In this document: one piece after another, positions 35,918 to 45,510 of the stretch
Numbering within the stretch: the first letter of the stretch is position 1
How the letters are laid out: every line of letters begins with the position of its first letter
NCBI GenBank assembly: GCA_017399555.1
Contig: JAFQBW010000027.1
Coordinates: forward strand, 1-61,960
Length of the DNA: 61,960 nucleotides
Reading direction: 5' to 3'
DNA from: Methanocorpusculum sp.
GTDB lineage: Archaea > Halobacteriota > Methanomicrobia > Methanomicrobiales > Methanocorpusculaceae
Translations under genes and position numbers: made by a program
The notes under the pieces: model-generated
Database searches by the model: none
The model's input: only the letters and a program-made list of their open reading frames with translations
Told to the model about the DNA's origin: nothing

Positions 35918-36796
35918 TCATTATTTGGAGAATTACTGTTACCTCTTTCATCTTATCTAACCCATTTTGAGACTCCGATTTCCCCGAGAATATGTGGAAC
36001 ATGAATTTCCGAATGATTCTGTACTTTGACAATAATTTCCAGAATCTTGCCATTTGTGTATGTTTATCCAGCATCCCTTGATATGAATTAAGATATTCAG
36101 TTAGCCAGTCATTAAACGTTTCTGATTTATTGTTAGATATATCTAATTCCCTCTCAAAATATGATTTGAAATTCCTGTATTCTCTTGCATAGAGTTCCGC
36201 AGGATACTGGAAAATCGTGGGATACCTTGCATATGAACTCTGGGATTTATTTAATCCGTTTTTATCATACAGTCTTGTTACATCTCGAAAAGAGAATGAA
36301 TCATCTGGATTATGATAGTACTTCCCTAGGGTAACCGTATAGATATCAATAAAACGTTCTTTGAATCCAAGTGTTTCCAGTCCGCTATTGTCCAATGCAG
36401 AATAGATTTGTTTGTGGATTTTTGAACGATGTATGGCCATTAATGGGTCGGAGTAGCGAGTATATGTGGCAATTCTCGAATGTTTTGCCTCCTCATCGAT
36501 ACTTTTCTGTGTTGGTCTCCAGATATTTATAATTGGCTCAATACTATCTTTAATAAGGTAATACCTGCCATCTGCACAGACATAGTCCTCATGTTCATCC
36601 AGATATTCTAAAGAACTTTGAATGACACTTGGAATAATAAACTCTTTATCTGTACAAATCTGGGAGTAATCAGACTTCACTTTCATCACTGCGTCGGCCC
36701 ATTTTCGGTAAATGTCTCCTCCATATTCTTCCGTCTCAGGTTCGTATTCTAAATAGAGGATGTTGGCGTGAAATAACGACCGTATTTTTTCGACAG
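35892..36796 (-). pseudogene. silent alternative 3' part of the invertible glycosyltransferase
   Basis: A 301-codon frame without its own start, beginning V-E-K-I-R-S-L-F-H-A-N at the left inverted repeat and ending at 35892. Its first part (through D-I-Y-R-K-W-A-D-A-V) is almost identical in protein to residues about 69-110 of the gene at 37460; later parts diverge but share the same layout. It has no promoter or ribosome site in this orientation; what lies upstream is antisense to the invertase. On inversion it gains the 5' end of 37460-37664: 205 + 905 = 1110 nt, 370 codons in frame. Confidence 0.85.
36761..36796. repeat. left inverted repeat (recombination site) of the invertible segment
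   Basis: Thirty-six bases whose reverse complement is identical to 37665-37700. The identity ends abruptly on the segment side (after CTGTCG) and falls to third-position differences outside. In both copies the site encodes V-E-K-I-R-S-L-F-H-A-N in the same frame. It holds an imperfect dyad of about 22 bp (GAAAAAATACG / GTCGTTATTTC), the expected form of a serine-invertase crossover site. Confidence 0.88.
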
Positions 36797-36815
36797 GCAA
36801 AATAATGATAAATCT

Positions 36816-37418
36816 ATGATTTATGGGTACATTAGAGTAAGTACTGACAAACAAAACGCTGAGAATCAACGTTTTGAAATCACAAATTTCTGTCAGAAGA
36901 ATTGTCTTGAGATAGATTCGTGGATTGAGGATTGTGGTTCTGGAACACAACCCTATAATAAAAGAAAATTGGGGGAACTTCTCCAAAAAATATCATGTGG
37001 AGATGTTCTTATTTGTACAGAGCTATCTCGTCTCGGGAGAAATTTATTTATGATAATGGATATTCTCCATCTCTGTATGAACAGAAATTGCAAAGTGTGG
37101 ACGATTAGAGACAATTACCGATTTGAGGATGATATCCAATCAAAGGTTTTGGCATTTGCTTTTGGTCTGAGTGCAGAAATCGAGCGAAATCTTATCAGAC
37201 AGAGAACAAAAGAAGCTTTGGCCAATAAAAAAGCAGAAGGAATTGTTCTTGGAAGGCCGAAAGGAAGTCATGCAGCAAGGGTAAAACTATCTGGAAAAGA
37301 ATCTTGCATACAGAGCATGCTTAATTCTGGAATGTCTTATGTAAAAATTGCAGAAGAACTGGAGGTGCACCGAACAACTGTTTCTTCTTTTGTTCATCAA
37401 CGAATGGGACCAAAATAA
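36816..37418 (+). CDS. serine DNA invertase (Pin/Hin-type recombinase)
   Basis: A 200-residue small serine recombinase. The nucleophile is Ser9 in Y-I-R-V-S-T-D-K-Q. It has the arginine-rich C-T-E-L-S-R-L-G-R-N, the E helix A-F-G-L-S-A-E-I-E-R-N-L-I-R-Q-R-T, and an R-P-K-G linker. The C-terminal helix-turn-helix (Y-V-K-I-A-E-E-L-E-V-H-R-T-T-V) binds the crossover sites. It lies inside the segment between the two inverted repeats and so moves with it. IS607-type transposases are unlike it because they carry an N-terminal HTH. It would catalyse inversion of 36761-37700. Confidence 0.93.
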   Translation: MIYGYIRVSTDKQNAENQRFEITNFCQKNCLEIDSWIEDCGSGTQPYNKRKLGELLQKISCGDVLICTELSRLGRNLFMIMDILHLCMNRNCKVWTIRDNYRFEDDIQSKVLAFAFGLSAEIERNLIRQRTKEALANKKAEGIVLGRPKGSHAARVKLSGKESCIQSMLNSGMSYVKIAEELEVHRTTVSSFVHQRMGPK

Positions 37419-37427
37419 AGAAACATC

Positions 37428-37434
37428 TTTTATG
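37428..37434 (+). promoter_or_regulatory. TATA-like box of the switching glycosyltransferase
   Basis: TTTTATG lies about 29 nt before ATG 37460, which has no Shine-Dalgarno. This fits a leaderless transcript. Because the box is inside the invertible segment, the promoter stays attached to the common 5' end in either orientation. Confidence 0.4.
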
Positions 37435-37459
37435 TAGTATGACACTAAAATAGTATGTT

Positions 37460-38647
37460 ATGTGTGAGAGAGCATTGGATTTTGTTGATGAATGCTATGC
37501 AAATGAGGATTTATCATTATTGAGTAAATTGACATTGGTAATTCCAACATACAATAGGAATTACTATCTCTCACGTTGCTTATGGTATCATGCTCACTTC
37601 CCGTTTGGTCAGATTATTGTTGCTGATTCATCACCTGAAGAAAAAAAAGTAGTTAACAAGGAAACTGTCGAAAAAATACGGTCGTTATTTCACGCCAACA
37701 TTCTCTATTTAGAATACAAACCCGAAACAGAAGAATATGGGGGAGATATCTACCGAAAATGGGCTGATGCAGTGCAACATGTAGAGAAAGAATATTCTCA
37801 GATCATTGCTGACAGAGAATTTGTCATTCCAACCACAATTGTTTCTTCAATTTCCTTCCTTCAGAAACACCTGGATTATGCGATGTCTGATGCGAATTAT
37901 TTGATGTTGAATAAGTATGATAATACGAATTATTACTTTAACTACTGGAGAAAAAATCAAAAGTCATTATCCCATGATACGCCGATTGAAAGACTAGAAC
38001 ATGCAAATGATGTTCAGGCATTTCCATTGATGGCCACCCATAGGTCAAATGGACACAAGGAAGTTTACTCTTCGTTTTTAGAACATGGTTGTCGTACCAT
38101 AGCATTTGGAGAAGTGTATCTTGAGTTAATCGATATGATTTCCGGGAAATATAATCATGACAAATCTATGATTCATATCATAAGAGATATTAGCTTTGTA
38201 GAAACAAAAAATGGAATTAAAAAATCAGAGAGTTCATATTCTAGATATTCTGTTGCTAAAGAGTGTCCGTCTGATGTTATTCACTCAGAAATTCAGTGCT
38301 TGGAAAATGGGATTAAAACCAAGCTGTCATCATCAAACAAAAATTCAGATTATTCTGATAGATACAGCATGCAAGTGTACCAATTCCTTGTAGAATATAT
38401 AGACAAAAGATATTATAACTCAAATTTTTCAGTGGCACACCCATTCCTAAGTAATATCTGGAGGCATTTGTCTAAGAAACAGAAATATTATATTCTAAAA
38501 ATAATACCATTGCAAAGAGCGAATAATGCTGCGGTATATCAAAAAAGATGTCCTGAAATAAATACAATATTGGAGATTGTTGTGAAGACAGTTAAATATT
38601 ATTCTCATGATAAGTCTGTCTTAGACTACTTTTTGAAAATCCAATAG
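37460..38647 (+). CDS. glycosyltransferase with phase-variable C-terminal part
   Basis: A 395-residue GT-A-type glycosyltransferase, currently in the expressed orientation. L-T-L-V-I-P-T-Y-N-R at about 26-35 is the nucleotide-sugar strand. The first 68 codons (37460-37664) lie inside the invertible segment; from V-E-K-I-R-S (37665) on, the gene lies outside and is one of two tails. The conserved part Y-G-G-D-I-Y-R-K-W-A-D-A-V follows the crossover. The tail probably decides acceptor or sugar choice. Its 3' end overlaps the convergent HAD gene by 22 nt. Confidence 0.88.
   Translation: MCERALDFVDECYANEDLSLLSKLTLVIPTYNRNYYLSRCLWYHAHFPFGQIIVADSSPEEKKVVNKETVEKIRSLFHANILYLEYKPETEEYGGDIYRKWADAVQHVEKEYSQIIADREFVIPTTIVSSISFLQKHLDYAMSDANYLMLNKYDNTNYYFNYWRKNQKSLSHDTPIERLEHANDVQAFPLMATHRSNGHKEVYSSFLEHGCRTIAFGEVYLELIDMISGKYNHDKSMIHIIRDISFVETKNGIKKSESSYSRYSVAKECPSDVIHSEIQCLENGIKTKLSSSNKNSDYSDRYSMQVYQFLVEYIDKRYYNSNFSVAHPFLSNIWRHLSKKQKYYILKIIPLQRANNAAVYQKRCPEINTILEIVVKTVKYYSHDKSVLDYFLKIQ
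37665..37700. repeat. right inverted repeat (recombination site) of the invertible segment
   Basis: Identical to the reverse complement of 36761-36796 over 36 bases and located inside the glycosyltransferase gene at codons 69-81. The 868 bases between the two sites (36797-37664) hold the invertase and the 5' end of the gene. Confidence 0.88.
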
Positions 38648-40590
38648 TGTATAAATGAGAATAATCCCATATATTCAATGTATTTTTTTAGTAAATGCTT
38701 ATTCTGATACCCGTCTATAATATAGTCTCCAATTTTTGCATGGAGTGCTGACACTCTTCTCAAAGAGTAAGAGATACTGCCAGTTTTATTCCCAATATTT
38801 CCATTCTTAAAATAGTCAAGCAATATTGAAAACAATCCACACCTTGGTGCAAATACAGTCGCTTTGACACCAGTCGTTGATGCATATGGAATATCTGATA
38901 ATGTGTTCAGTAAAAATTTATCAGGCCGTCTGGTGAAGACATCATAGTAACTACGATACACATTCAAATCAAGCGACAATAAGCCTGAATTATCAAGACT
39001 TTGTGTCAATTCTCTTGCAGCAAGAGAAATCAGTTCTATATACTGTTCAAAATCATCTCCGTTGTTTATCTCTGCATCAAATATTGGCTGAATTACTCCG
39101 TTCACAGTTCTATATCCCAATGTTTGACCATGAGGAGCACGGCATAAGATTTCAAGCATACCTCCAAGAGGTAAATCATACTGCCAAAACAGGGTATGTA
39201 ACTTTGGGTGCACTGGTTTTGGAAGGCCGGAGAGATAAAAAACCAAAGACTCTGTTGGTTGTGTTTCATTCAACATATCTGAGATATAGTTCATGGTTGT
39301 TCCAGTCCCATATAGGTCGACGAATCCAACATGTGAATCATGTATCTCCTGCAATAGATATTCTTTAACGAGTCTTCGACGAGTTGATATTGCATCACGT
39401 ACTAATGATTTGAATTCAGCGTTCGCAAATAATACACTCAGTATCTCTTTTACCTCTTCAGATGACAGGGTGGAAGATGTATTCTGATAGATGGGTGGCA
39501 GATAATTTCTTAATGTATCGATATCAAGTGATAAATATTGTGCAACATCTGCGAGATTGTTAATCCTAAATACCAAATTATGTTTTTCAAAATCAATAAG
39601 ACTCTCTAACTCATCAATTCTCCATGCCAGACGAGAACCATAGATGTAATGTGTGGTGATATTCAGATTCTGAATATTAATAATCTGATCAGCAATTATT
39701 TTTAGCACAAAACCATCTCTTGAAATAAAATAAAGATTAGACAATCCTATTGATTTTGCCATATTCAAAACCCAGGATATGTAATCATACAGTAATGGGA
39801 TAGATAGCGAACAACCAATTATACCCAGAGTGGATATGTGTGGGGTGTTCACTCGAATACGCCGTGCATTACCTATTAGTAGCTGTGCAGTAAGGTTATT
39901 GGCATGTAATTTCAGAATTTCCTTCTCATATGGTAGATAAGGGGTAATATTGTATCGCTGAGCCAGAATTCCTAATTTTTTTGGCACTAGAACATCTGAA
40001 TAGCTATTGTCTCCGAGATGTGTCCAATCATCATATGCACAGGATTCTTTTTCAGAAATATATTTATAGAGATTTCCAGATGCTTTTGTTAATCTTACAC
40101 TTGATGATACATAAATTGGAATATTGGCAAATACTCCATCGATTGAAATTAGCATCTGACGAATAATATCCTCAGGAAGATACATGTCAGAAATGAGAAC
40201 TACTTTGTCCCCTGCAGATAGGTGTGATTTCAAGATATCAATATTACTATGGATTCCAACGATATTTTCGAGTTCAGTTTCGATTTCACATTTTTTTAAT
40301 AATCTTGCAACATCTTTTGAAACACCATGATGTAAAATGAATGATTCATATATATCATCTAATGTAATTTCCTCTCCCCCTTCTTCAGATAACATCTTCT
40401 TCAAGGATATCTCTATTAATTTCCTGAAGGTAGGATAATTTGAGACGATATGTTCTGGCACAGAACGGAATTCATCTTGGTGTTGTAATTTGTTTTGGAT
40501 GATTAGAAATATGCCTTCTGGTGTTGCTGTTTTACGAGTAACAAGAGTATCAAATATATCATACGAGTAGAGATAATTCTTCATAGCCAA
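38626..40590 (-). CDS. HAD-superfamily hydrolase of the polysaccharide-cluster type (COG5610-like)
   Basis: A 654-residue protein. The HAD motif I is Y-S-Y-D-I-F-D-T-L-V-T-R (residues 8-19), with motif II near 154 (V-V-L-I-S-D-M-Y-L-P) and a long C-terminal region. Proteins like this are commonly found next to glycosyltransferases in surface polysaccharide clusters; the reaction is not known. The end overlaps the end of the switching glycosyltransferase by 22 nt on the opposite strand, so expression of the two may interfere. Confidence 0.82.
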   Translation of the reverse strand: MAMKNYLYSYDIFDTLVTRKTATPEGIFLIIQNKLQHQDEFRSVPEHIVSNYPTFRKLIEISLKKMLSEEGGEEITLDDIYESFILHHGVSKDVARLLKKCEIETELENIVGIHSNIDILKSHLSAGDKVVLISDMYLPEDIIRQMLISIDGVFANIPIYVSSSVRLTKASGNLYKYISEKESCAYDDWTHLGDNSYSDVLVPKKLGILAQRYNITPYLPYEKEILKLHANNLTAQLLIGNARRIRVNTPHISTLGIIGCSLSIPLLYDYISWVLNMAKSIGLSNLYFISRDGFVLKIIADQIINIQNLNITTHYIYGSRLAWRIDELESLIDFEKHNLVFRINNLADVAQYLSLDIDTLRNYLPPIYQNTSSTLSSEEVKEILSVLFANAEFKSLVRDAISTRRRLVKEYLLQEIHDSHVGFVDLYGTGTTMNYISDMLNETQPTESLVFYLSGLPKPVHPKLHTLFWQYDLPLGGMLEILCRAPHGQTLGYRTVNGVIQPIFDAEINNGDDFEQYIELISLAARELTQSLDNSGLLSLDLNVYRSYYDVFTRRPDKFLLNTLSDIPYASTTGVKATVFAPRCGLFSILLDYFKNGNIGNKTGSISYSLRRVSALHAKIGDYIIDGYQNKHLLKKYIEYMGLFSFIHYWIFKK

Positions 40591-40738
40591 TTATGATAGA
40601 TTATAAGTGTCCGATAATATTAGAATATATCTAGTGCTGTATCTTATCATGACGCAAAAATGCTTACAATAGAGAGATGAGCACATAAGATGTGTGTTAC
40701 TGGAATTTGTAAAATGAATCTAAGTCTTAGATTAGTTA

Positions 40739-41851
40739 TTAATCCTGAGCCATCAACTCCTCATACACTCTTTCCGTCTCCGCATTCATAGCCGAAAGCG
40801 AATATCCATCCTCAATCTTCTTCCGCCCGCTCAAACCAAACCCTTCTGAAAGACCCCCATCTCCATACAACCTCTCTAACGCCACAACAACTCCCTCCAC
40901 ATCCTTTCTCTGAATCACAATCCCTCCTGCCTCAATAATTGGCAAAAGTTGCGGAATATCAGTACACACCACAGGCAGACCGCATGCCATGGCTTCCAGG
41001 AGAGTGCGCGGCATACCCTCGCTCATGCTTGTCATAAGATATACTGACGAACACGCATAATAGGATAACATCTCCTCATTGTCAACACGGCCAGTGAAAA
41101 TAATGGATGCATCCAGACCTTTTCCATTGACATATGCCTGAGCTGATTCTAAATACGGTCCGTCGCCTACAATATACATCAATGCCGATGGCACAGTCTG
41201 CAGAAACATCTCAAAACCGAGAATGGCATACTTTAACCCCTTTCCTGCAGAGAGACGGCCAACCCAGATAACTGTAAATGGATTTGCGGCATCTTTTTCA
41301 ACTGGGTAGAACACTTCCGTGTCAACACCATTTGGAATAATGACAATCTTTTCCGGTTTGACACCTATAGATACCATGTCCTCTTTTTCCCGTTCAGTAA
41401 AGGTGATAATTTTATCCGCCGAATTGAAAGTAAACCGTCCAACCGTCTTGAGATAAATTTCCTGAAACCATGCAGGAACAGCCTGCGAACGTAGTCCATG
41501 GTTGGTGATAATCAACGGAGATGAACCAAGCCTTCGAACAACTGCCGCAATGTTTGTTGATATGAATAGATGAGAATGCGCATCTATGACATCATACTGG
41601 TAACGATTTCGGAAAAGCTTCCAGAACATATTCAGACAGAAAGTATTCCCAAACAGCTGAAACTTTCGCCCAAAGTTAACAATATTGTATGGAACATTCA
41701 ATAGATTTACCTCTGAATCTTCCGGAATACATGTATATATCGTTATGTCATGCCCATTTTTTGCCTGGGCCTCTGATAATAGATGATTATGGAGTCCAAT
41801 CCCTCCAACAACATAGGGATACAAATCGCTGGAAATACGGAGGATACGCAT
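40739..41851 (-). CDS. GT4-family glycosyltransferase
   Basis: A 370-residue GT-B glycosyltransferase. I start it at ATG 41851 (GGGGGT upstream); an earlier ATG at 41896 lacks a ribosome site. It opens M-R-I-L-R-I-S-S-D-L-Y-P-Y-V-V-G-G-I-G-L-H and has the donor-site motif T-S-M-S-E-G-M-P-R-T-L-L-E-A-M-A-C-G. The gap 40591-40738 and the upstream gap 41852-42075 hold no genes; the second gap must contain its promoter and that of the divergent gene at 42076. Confidence 0.92.
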   Translation of the reverse strand: MRILRISSDLYPYVVGGIGLHNHLLSEAQAKNGHDITIYTCIPEDSEVNLLNVPYNIVNFGRKFQLFGNTFCLNMFWKLFRNRYQYDVIDAHSHLFISTNIAAVVRRLGSSPLIITNHGLRSQAVPAWFQEIYLKTVGRFTFNSADKIITFTEREKEDMVSIGVKPEKIVIIPNGVDTEVFYPVEKDAANPFTVIWVGRLSAGKGLKYAILGFEMFLQTVPSALMYIVGDGPYLESAQAYVNGKGLDASIIFTGRVDNEEMLSYYACSSVYLMTSMSEGMPRTLLEAMACGLPVVCTDIPQLLPIIEAGGIVIQRKDVEGVVVALERLYGDGGLSEGFGLSGRKKIEDGYSLSAMNAETERVYEELMAQD

Positions 41852-42075
41852 TATAAACCCCCATTCTCGAGATAAATGGTAAATGGAATACAACACACAC
41901 CAGTACTATTTTGAACTCCGCATCCATCTGTCATTGAATCTGTTGTCCTCTTGTATGAGGAATGAAAGTCTGGTGGATTTTAATAGTGATTGAGAAGATT
42001 TTTAGTCAACAATATCAATGAATTCAAACAAATTTCAGCAACAGTGAATGTCTTACAAAAATAGGAATTAACCAA

Positions 42076-43269
42076 ATGACCAATACATTAATTAATGACT
42101 GTCAACAAATTGTATCCTCATACAACAGGATTGTACATCAACAATCCAGTTCTCTCATACATCCACCTATGAAAATCCTCCAGATAACTCCCTACTATCT
42201 CCCGCATACCGGAGGTATAGAACGCTACGTCTATAATCTCAGCCAATATCTGATTGCGAAAGGCCCCACAGTGGATGTAGCAACAGCAAACATTCCGGAA
42301 TCCTTGGATACAGAAACCGTTGAGGGAATAACCATACACCGTTATCCTCACCTTTGTACATTGATGGGAAATCCGATTATCACTAATCTTTCAGATTTAA
42401 GATTCCGCCTGAAAGAGTACGACATAGTACACATCCATGGAGTGTACACCTACGTAGCATTGCGGACCGTTCTCTTCCTGGGAAAGAAGCACAAGCAGAA
42501 AGTCTTCCTTACACATCACGGAAGAGTAGTATATCCAAACAGTCCAAAAAACATCCTAGCAAAGATGTATGAACAGGTTTTTGTCCGGTTTGTCTTGCGA
42601 CGAGTGGATGAGGCCGTTGTTCTCTCAGAATCAGACAAAGAACAATTCGTCTCTCTGGGAATGGCTGAAGAAAAAATCAGCATAATTCCAAATGGTATTG
42701 ATACAAAGGCATTTGTTCGCCCGGACAATCCACAACTGGAAGAGTTCAAAAACAGAATTGGCGTCAGAAATCCAATCATTCTGTATCTTGCAGTAATCAG
42801 TGAACGGAAAGGCATTTTCGATCTTATACGAGCATTCGGAAATATAAACAATAACACATACACCCTGCTCGTTGTAGGAGATGGGCCGGATAAAAACCGG
42901 GCTGTTGAACTCGCAGAGTCACTGCATCTCTCCAATAGAATCATCTTCACCGGAAAACTTTCCTTCTCTGACCTCATCTGTGCCTATTCATCTGCTGATG
43001 TCTATGTCCTCCCTTCATACTTTGAAGGAATGCCGACAACTGTGATGGAATCTCTGGTATTAGGATGCCCGGTTATTGCAACAGACATTCCAGGAATTAC
43101 GGACAATTTCAATGACGTTGCCACTCTCGTACCGCCGGGAGATCCGGTTACTCTGGCAGAAACGATTGAAGAAGTCCTTCAGAACAAACCAGTTGTCAAC
43201 AGTGATGTGTTGCGGGAAAAATATGAGGGGAAAAAGGTGTTTGAAAAGTATGAGAAAATCTATGAGTAA
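42076..43269 (+). CDS. GT4-family glycosyltransferase
   Basis: A 397-residue GT-B glycosyltransferase. The family core begins at M-K-I-L-Q-I-T-P-Y-Y-L-P-H-T-G-G-I-E-R (in-frame ATG at 42169), so the annotated 31-residue N-terminal extension may not be real; AGGAA before 42076 is a weak ribosome site. Donor motif Y-F-E-G-M-P-T-T-V-M-E-S-L-V-L-G. Divergent from 40739-41851 and convergent with the GT2 gene. Confidence 0.9.
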   Translation: MTNTLINDCQQIVSSYNRIVHQQSSSLIHPPMKILQITPYYLPHTGGIERYVYNLSQYLIAKGPTVDVATANIPESLDTETVEGITIHRYPHLCTLMGNPIITNLSDLRFRLKEYDIVHIHGVYTYVALRTVLFLGKKHKQKVFLTHHGRVVYPNSPKNILAKMYEQVFVRFVLRRVDEAVVLSESDKEQFVSLGMAEEKISIIPNGIDTKAFVRPDNPQLEEFKNRIGVRNPIILYLAVISERKGIFDLIRAFGNINNNTYTLLVVGDGPDKNRAVELAESLHLSNRIIFTGKLSFSDLICAYSSADVYVLPSYFEGMPTTVMESLVLGCPVIATDIPGITDNFNDVATLVPPGDPVTLAETIEEVLQNKPVVNSDVLREKYEGKKVFEKYEKIYE

Positions 43270-43292
43270 AATTGGGCGGAAGGAATAATCCA

Positions 43293-44252
43293 CTATCTCC
43301 CCACAATCATATTCATCATCTGCGAAATCGAGTACAGAATCAATCCACTCACCATCAGAAGCAGCCCAATAATCACAATCAGCCCGCCGCCAAGCGCAAT
43401 CGTAAGCGGAAATCCGCCGCCCATCATAAACACCTGCAAAGCCCAGATACAAACCCCAAGCCCCGCCAGAAGCACAAATCCGCCGCCAAGCCCGAAGAAC
43501 GTCATCGGCCGGCGAATCGAAATAAACCGCACCAGATTCATCAGCACAGAAACCCCATGGCGGATTGGATTCTGAGAACTCGTATCCTCCAAGTCATACC
43601 GCACCGAGATTGGAATTTCACCAATCGCCAGCTTCCGGTCGGAAATCTGCATCAGAATCTCAGAGCCTGCAGACATCCCGTTTCCGGAGATGTTTACCAC
43701 ATTGTAGGCGTCACGCGTATATGCACGGAATCCCGACTGCGAGTCACTCACATGTGCCCCGTTCATCACCATATCCGTTGCAGTATCCAAAACCTTCATC
43801 CCAAGCTTGCGGTATCCGGGAATGACAGCCTTGCTTTCCTGCGTTAAGAAGCGGGAGCCAATCACCACATCATAGCCTTCCGCAATCTTGGAAACAAACC
43901 GCGGAACATCTTCCGGATTGTGCTGCCCGTCGGAATCAATAATCACCAGAATATCCGGCTTGTACTTCTTCGCGGTCGAAAAAATCGTATTCAAAGCCCC
44001 GCCGTATCCCTTATTTCTCCGGTGACGGACAACAACTGCTCCTGCCTCCTCAGCGACGGCAACGGTCTTATCCTTTGAGCCGTCATCGACCACCACCACT
44101 ACATCTGCATACGGTTTTACTCCGGACACAGTATTTCCCACGCGGCGCTCCTCATTATAGGCAGGCATCGCCACCATCACTGTCGGCTTTCTTGACGCAA
44201 TCTCCTCAAAGTCCTGCGTCATCTGCTGAATAATATCCGTCTCCTGAGTCAT
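43293..44252 (-). CDS. GT2 dolichyl-phosphate sugar synthase-like (AglJ/DPM1-like)
   Basis: A 319-residue GT-A glycosyltransferase followed by two C-terminal spans (residues about 250-310). The nucleotide-sugar site is V-M-V-A-M-P-A-Y-N-E-E ... V-V-V-V-D-D-G-S-K-D, and the D-x-D-type motif is I-D-S-D-G-Q-H. Such enzymes load the first sugar onto a dolichol-phosphate carrier on the cytoplasmic face, a step in archaeal N-glycosylation. Placed at the end of the glycan cluster. Confidence 0.88.
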   Translation of the reverse strand: MTQETDIIQQMTQDFEEIASRKPTVMVAMPAYNEERRVGNTVSGVKPYADVVVVVDDGSKDKTVAVAEEAGAVVVRHRRNKGYGGALNTIFSTAKKYKPDILVIIDSDGQHNPEDVPRFVSKIAEGYDVVIGSRFLTQESKAVIPGYRKLGMKVLDTATDMVMNGAHVSDSQSGFRAYTRDAYNVVNISGNGMSAGSEILMQISDRKLAIGEIPISVRYDLEDTSSQNPIRHGVSVLMNLVRFISIRRPMTFFGLGGGFVLLAGLGVCIWALQVFMMGGGFPLTIALGGGLIVIIGLLLMVSGLILYSISQMMNMIVGR

Positions 44253-44422
44253 CTCCGCACCACCATATGGTAAGATGAAAGAGTATTAGCGTTCATCCAA
44301 TATAAAGAGATACATCCAAAGTGTGAATGATAAGGTGATAGCATAATGTGATAAGAAATAACTGAGAAAATAACCACATCCCAACCACAACCTAAAACAC
44401 CTATAACACCCAATACTATTCC

Positions 44423-45349
44423 ATGCATTACTTAGTCACCGGAGGCGCCGGATTCATCGGCTCACACATCGCAGAAGCCCTCCTCAAAAGAGGAGATCAG
44501 CCAGTCATCATCGACAACATGTACTCAGGCCGCAAAGAAAACCTCGATGCAAACCCGAATGCAGTCTTCATCAAAGGCTCCATCATGGATACCGACCTCC
44601 TTGACAAAATCTGCACCGAATACAACATCCACGGAATCTTCCACTTGGCAGCCGTCGCAAGCGTCCAGAAGTCCATCGAAAACCCGGCACACGTCCACGA
44701 AATAAACGCAACCGGCACCCTCAATATCTTGGAAGCGGCAAGAAAACACAACATTAGAAAAGTCGTCCTCTCTGCCAGCGCTGCAGCATACGGAGACAAC
44801 CCGGTCTTCCCGAAAAAAGAAGACATGCTCCCGGAACCCTTATCCCCGTACGCCATCTCCAAAATCGCCGGAGAGATGTACTGCAAAACCTATGCTGAAC
44901 TCTATGGCATCCAGACAGTATCCCTTCGCTACTTCAACGTCTTCGGCCCTCGTCAGGACCCGAATGGAGAATATGCTGCAGTCATCCCCAAGTTCACCGA
45001 AAAAATCTGTGCCGGTGAGTCACCCACGGTCTTCGGAGACGGAGAACAGACGCGTGACTTCGTCTTCGTCAAAGACGTCGTCCGGGCAAACCTCCTCGCC
45101 ATGGACTCCGATGTATCCGGACTCTTCAACATCGGGACCGGCATCCAGACCTCGTTAAACGACCTCGCAGGAATGATTATGCAGGCAGCAGGAAAAACCG
45201 TCGAGATGCACTATGAAAACGCCCGGGACGGAGATGTCAGATACTCGGTTGCCGACATCAGCAAAGCAGGGGAGTACTTAGGCTACCAGCCAGAGTTCGA
45301 CTTAGCCGAAGGCATCAGAGAGACCGTTGCGTACTTCAACAGTCTCTGA
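44423..45349 (+). CDS. galE: UDP-glucose 4-epimerase-like NAD-dependent epimerase
   Basis: A 308-residue extended SDR enzyme. NAD loop V-T-G-G-A-G-F-I-G-S-H, active Tyr/Lys in Y-A-I-S-K, and R-Y-F-N-V-F-G-P-R-Q-D-P. It probably interconverts UDP-glucose and UDP-galactose or their N-acetyl forms for the glycan cluster. Divergent from the GT2 gene with a 170-nt gap for promoters. WbpP or other GalE-like epimerases are alternatives for the exact substrate. Confidence 0.88.
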   Translation: MHYLVTGGAGFIGSHIAEALLKRGDQPVIIDNMYSGRKENLDANPNAVFIKGSIMDTDLLDKICTEYNIHGIFHLAAVASVQKSIENPAHVHEINATGTLNILEAARKHNIRKVVLSASAAAYGDNPVFPKKEDMLPEPLSPYAISKIAGEMYCKTYAELYGIQTVSLRYFNVFGPRQDPNGEYAAVIPKFTEKICAGESPTVFGDGEQTRDFVFVKDVVRANLLAMDSDVSGLFNIGTGIQTSLNDLAGMIMQAAGKTVEMHYENARDGDVRYSVADISKAGEYLGYQPEFDLAEGIRETVAYFNSL

Positions 45350-45510
45350 CCACTCCCCGGAAAATCCGGGATTTTCCCATCCGGCTTTTTTAAAGATGCA
45401 GTTTTTCGATTCCGCATACTATTACTCTTTCCGCCTGTTGCGGTAATCTTATCCGAAATAAACTGCAGAAGAACAAAAAGTTTTGAAAAACTCTTTGCAC
45501 CCGCCAGATT

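Noticed and set aside
36797-36986. 5' extension of the silent cassette frame starting at 36986
   Set aside because: It is antisense to the invertase and has no homology to the glycosyltransferase start; the homologous part begins at the inverted repeat.
36816-37418. IS607-type transposon as the source of the recombinase
   Set aside because: The catalytic domain is N-terminal and the HTH is C-terminal, as in invertases; no TnpB-like gene is present.
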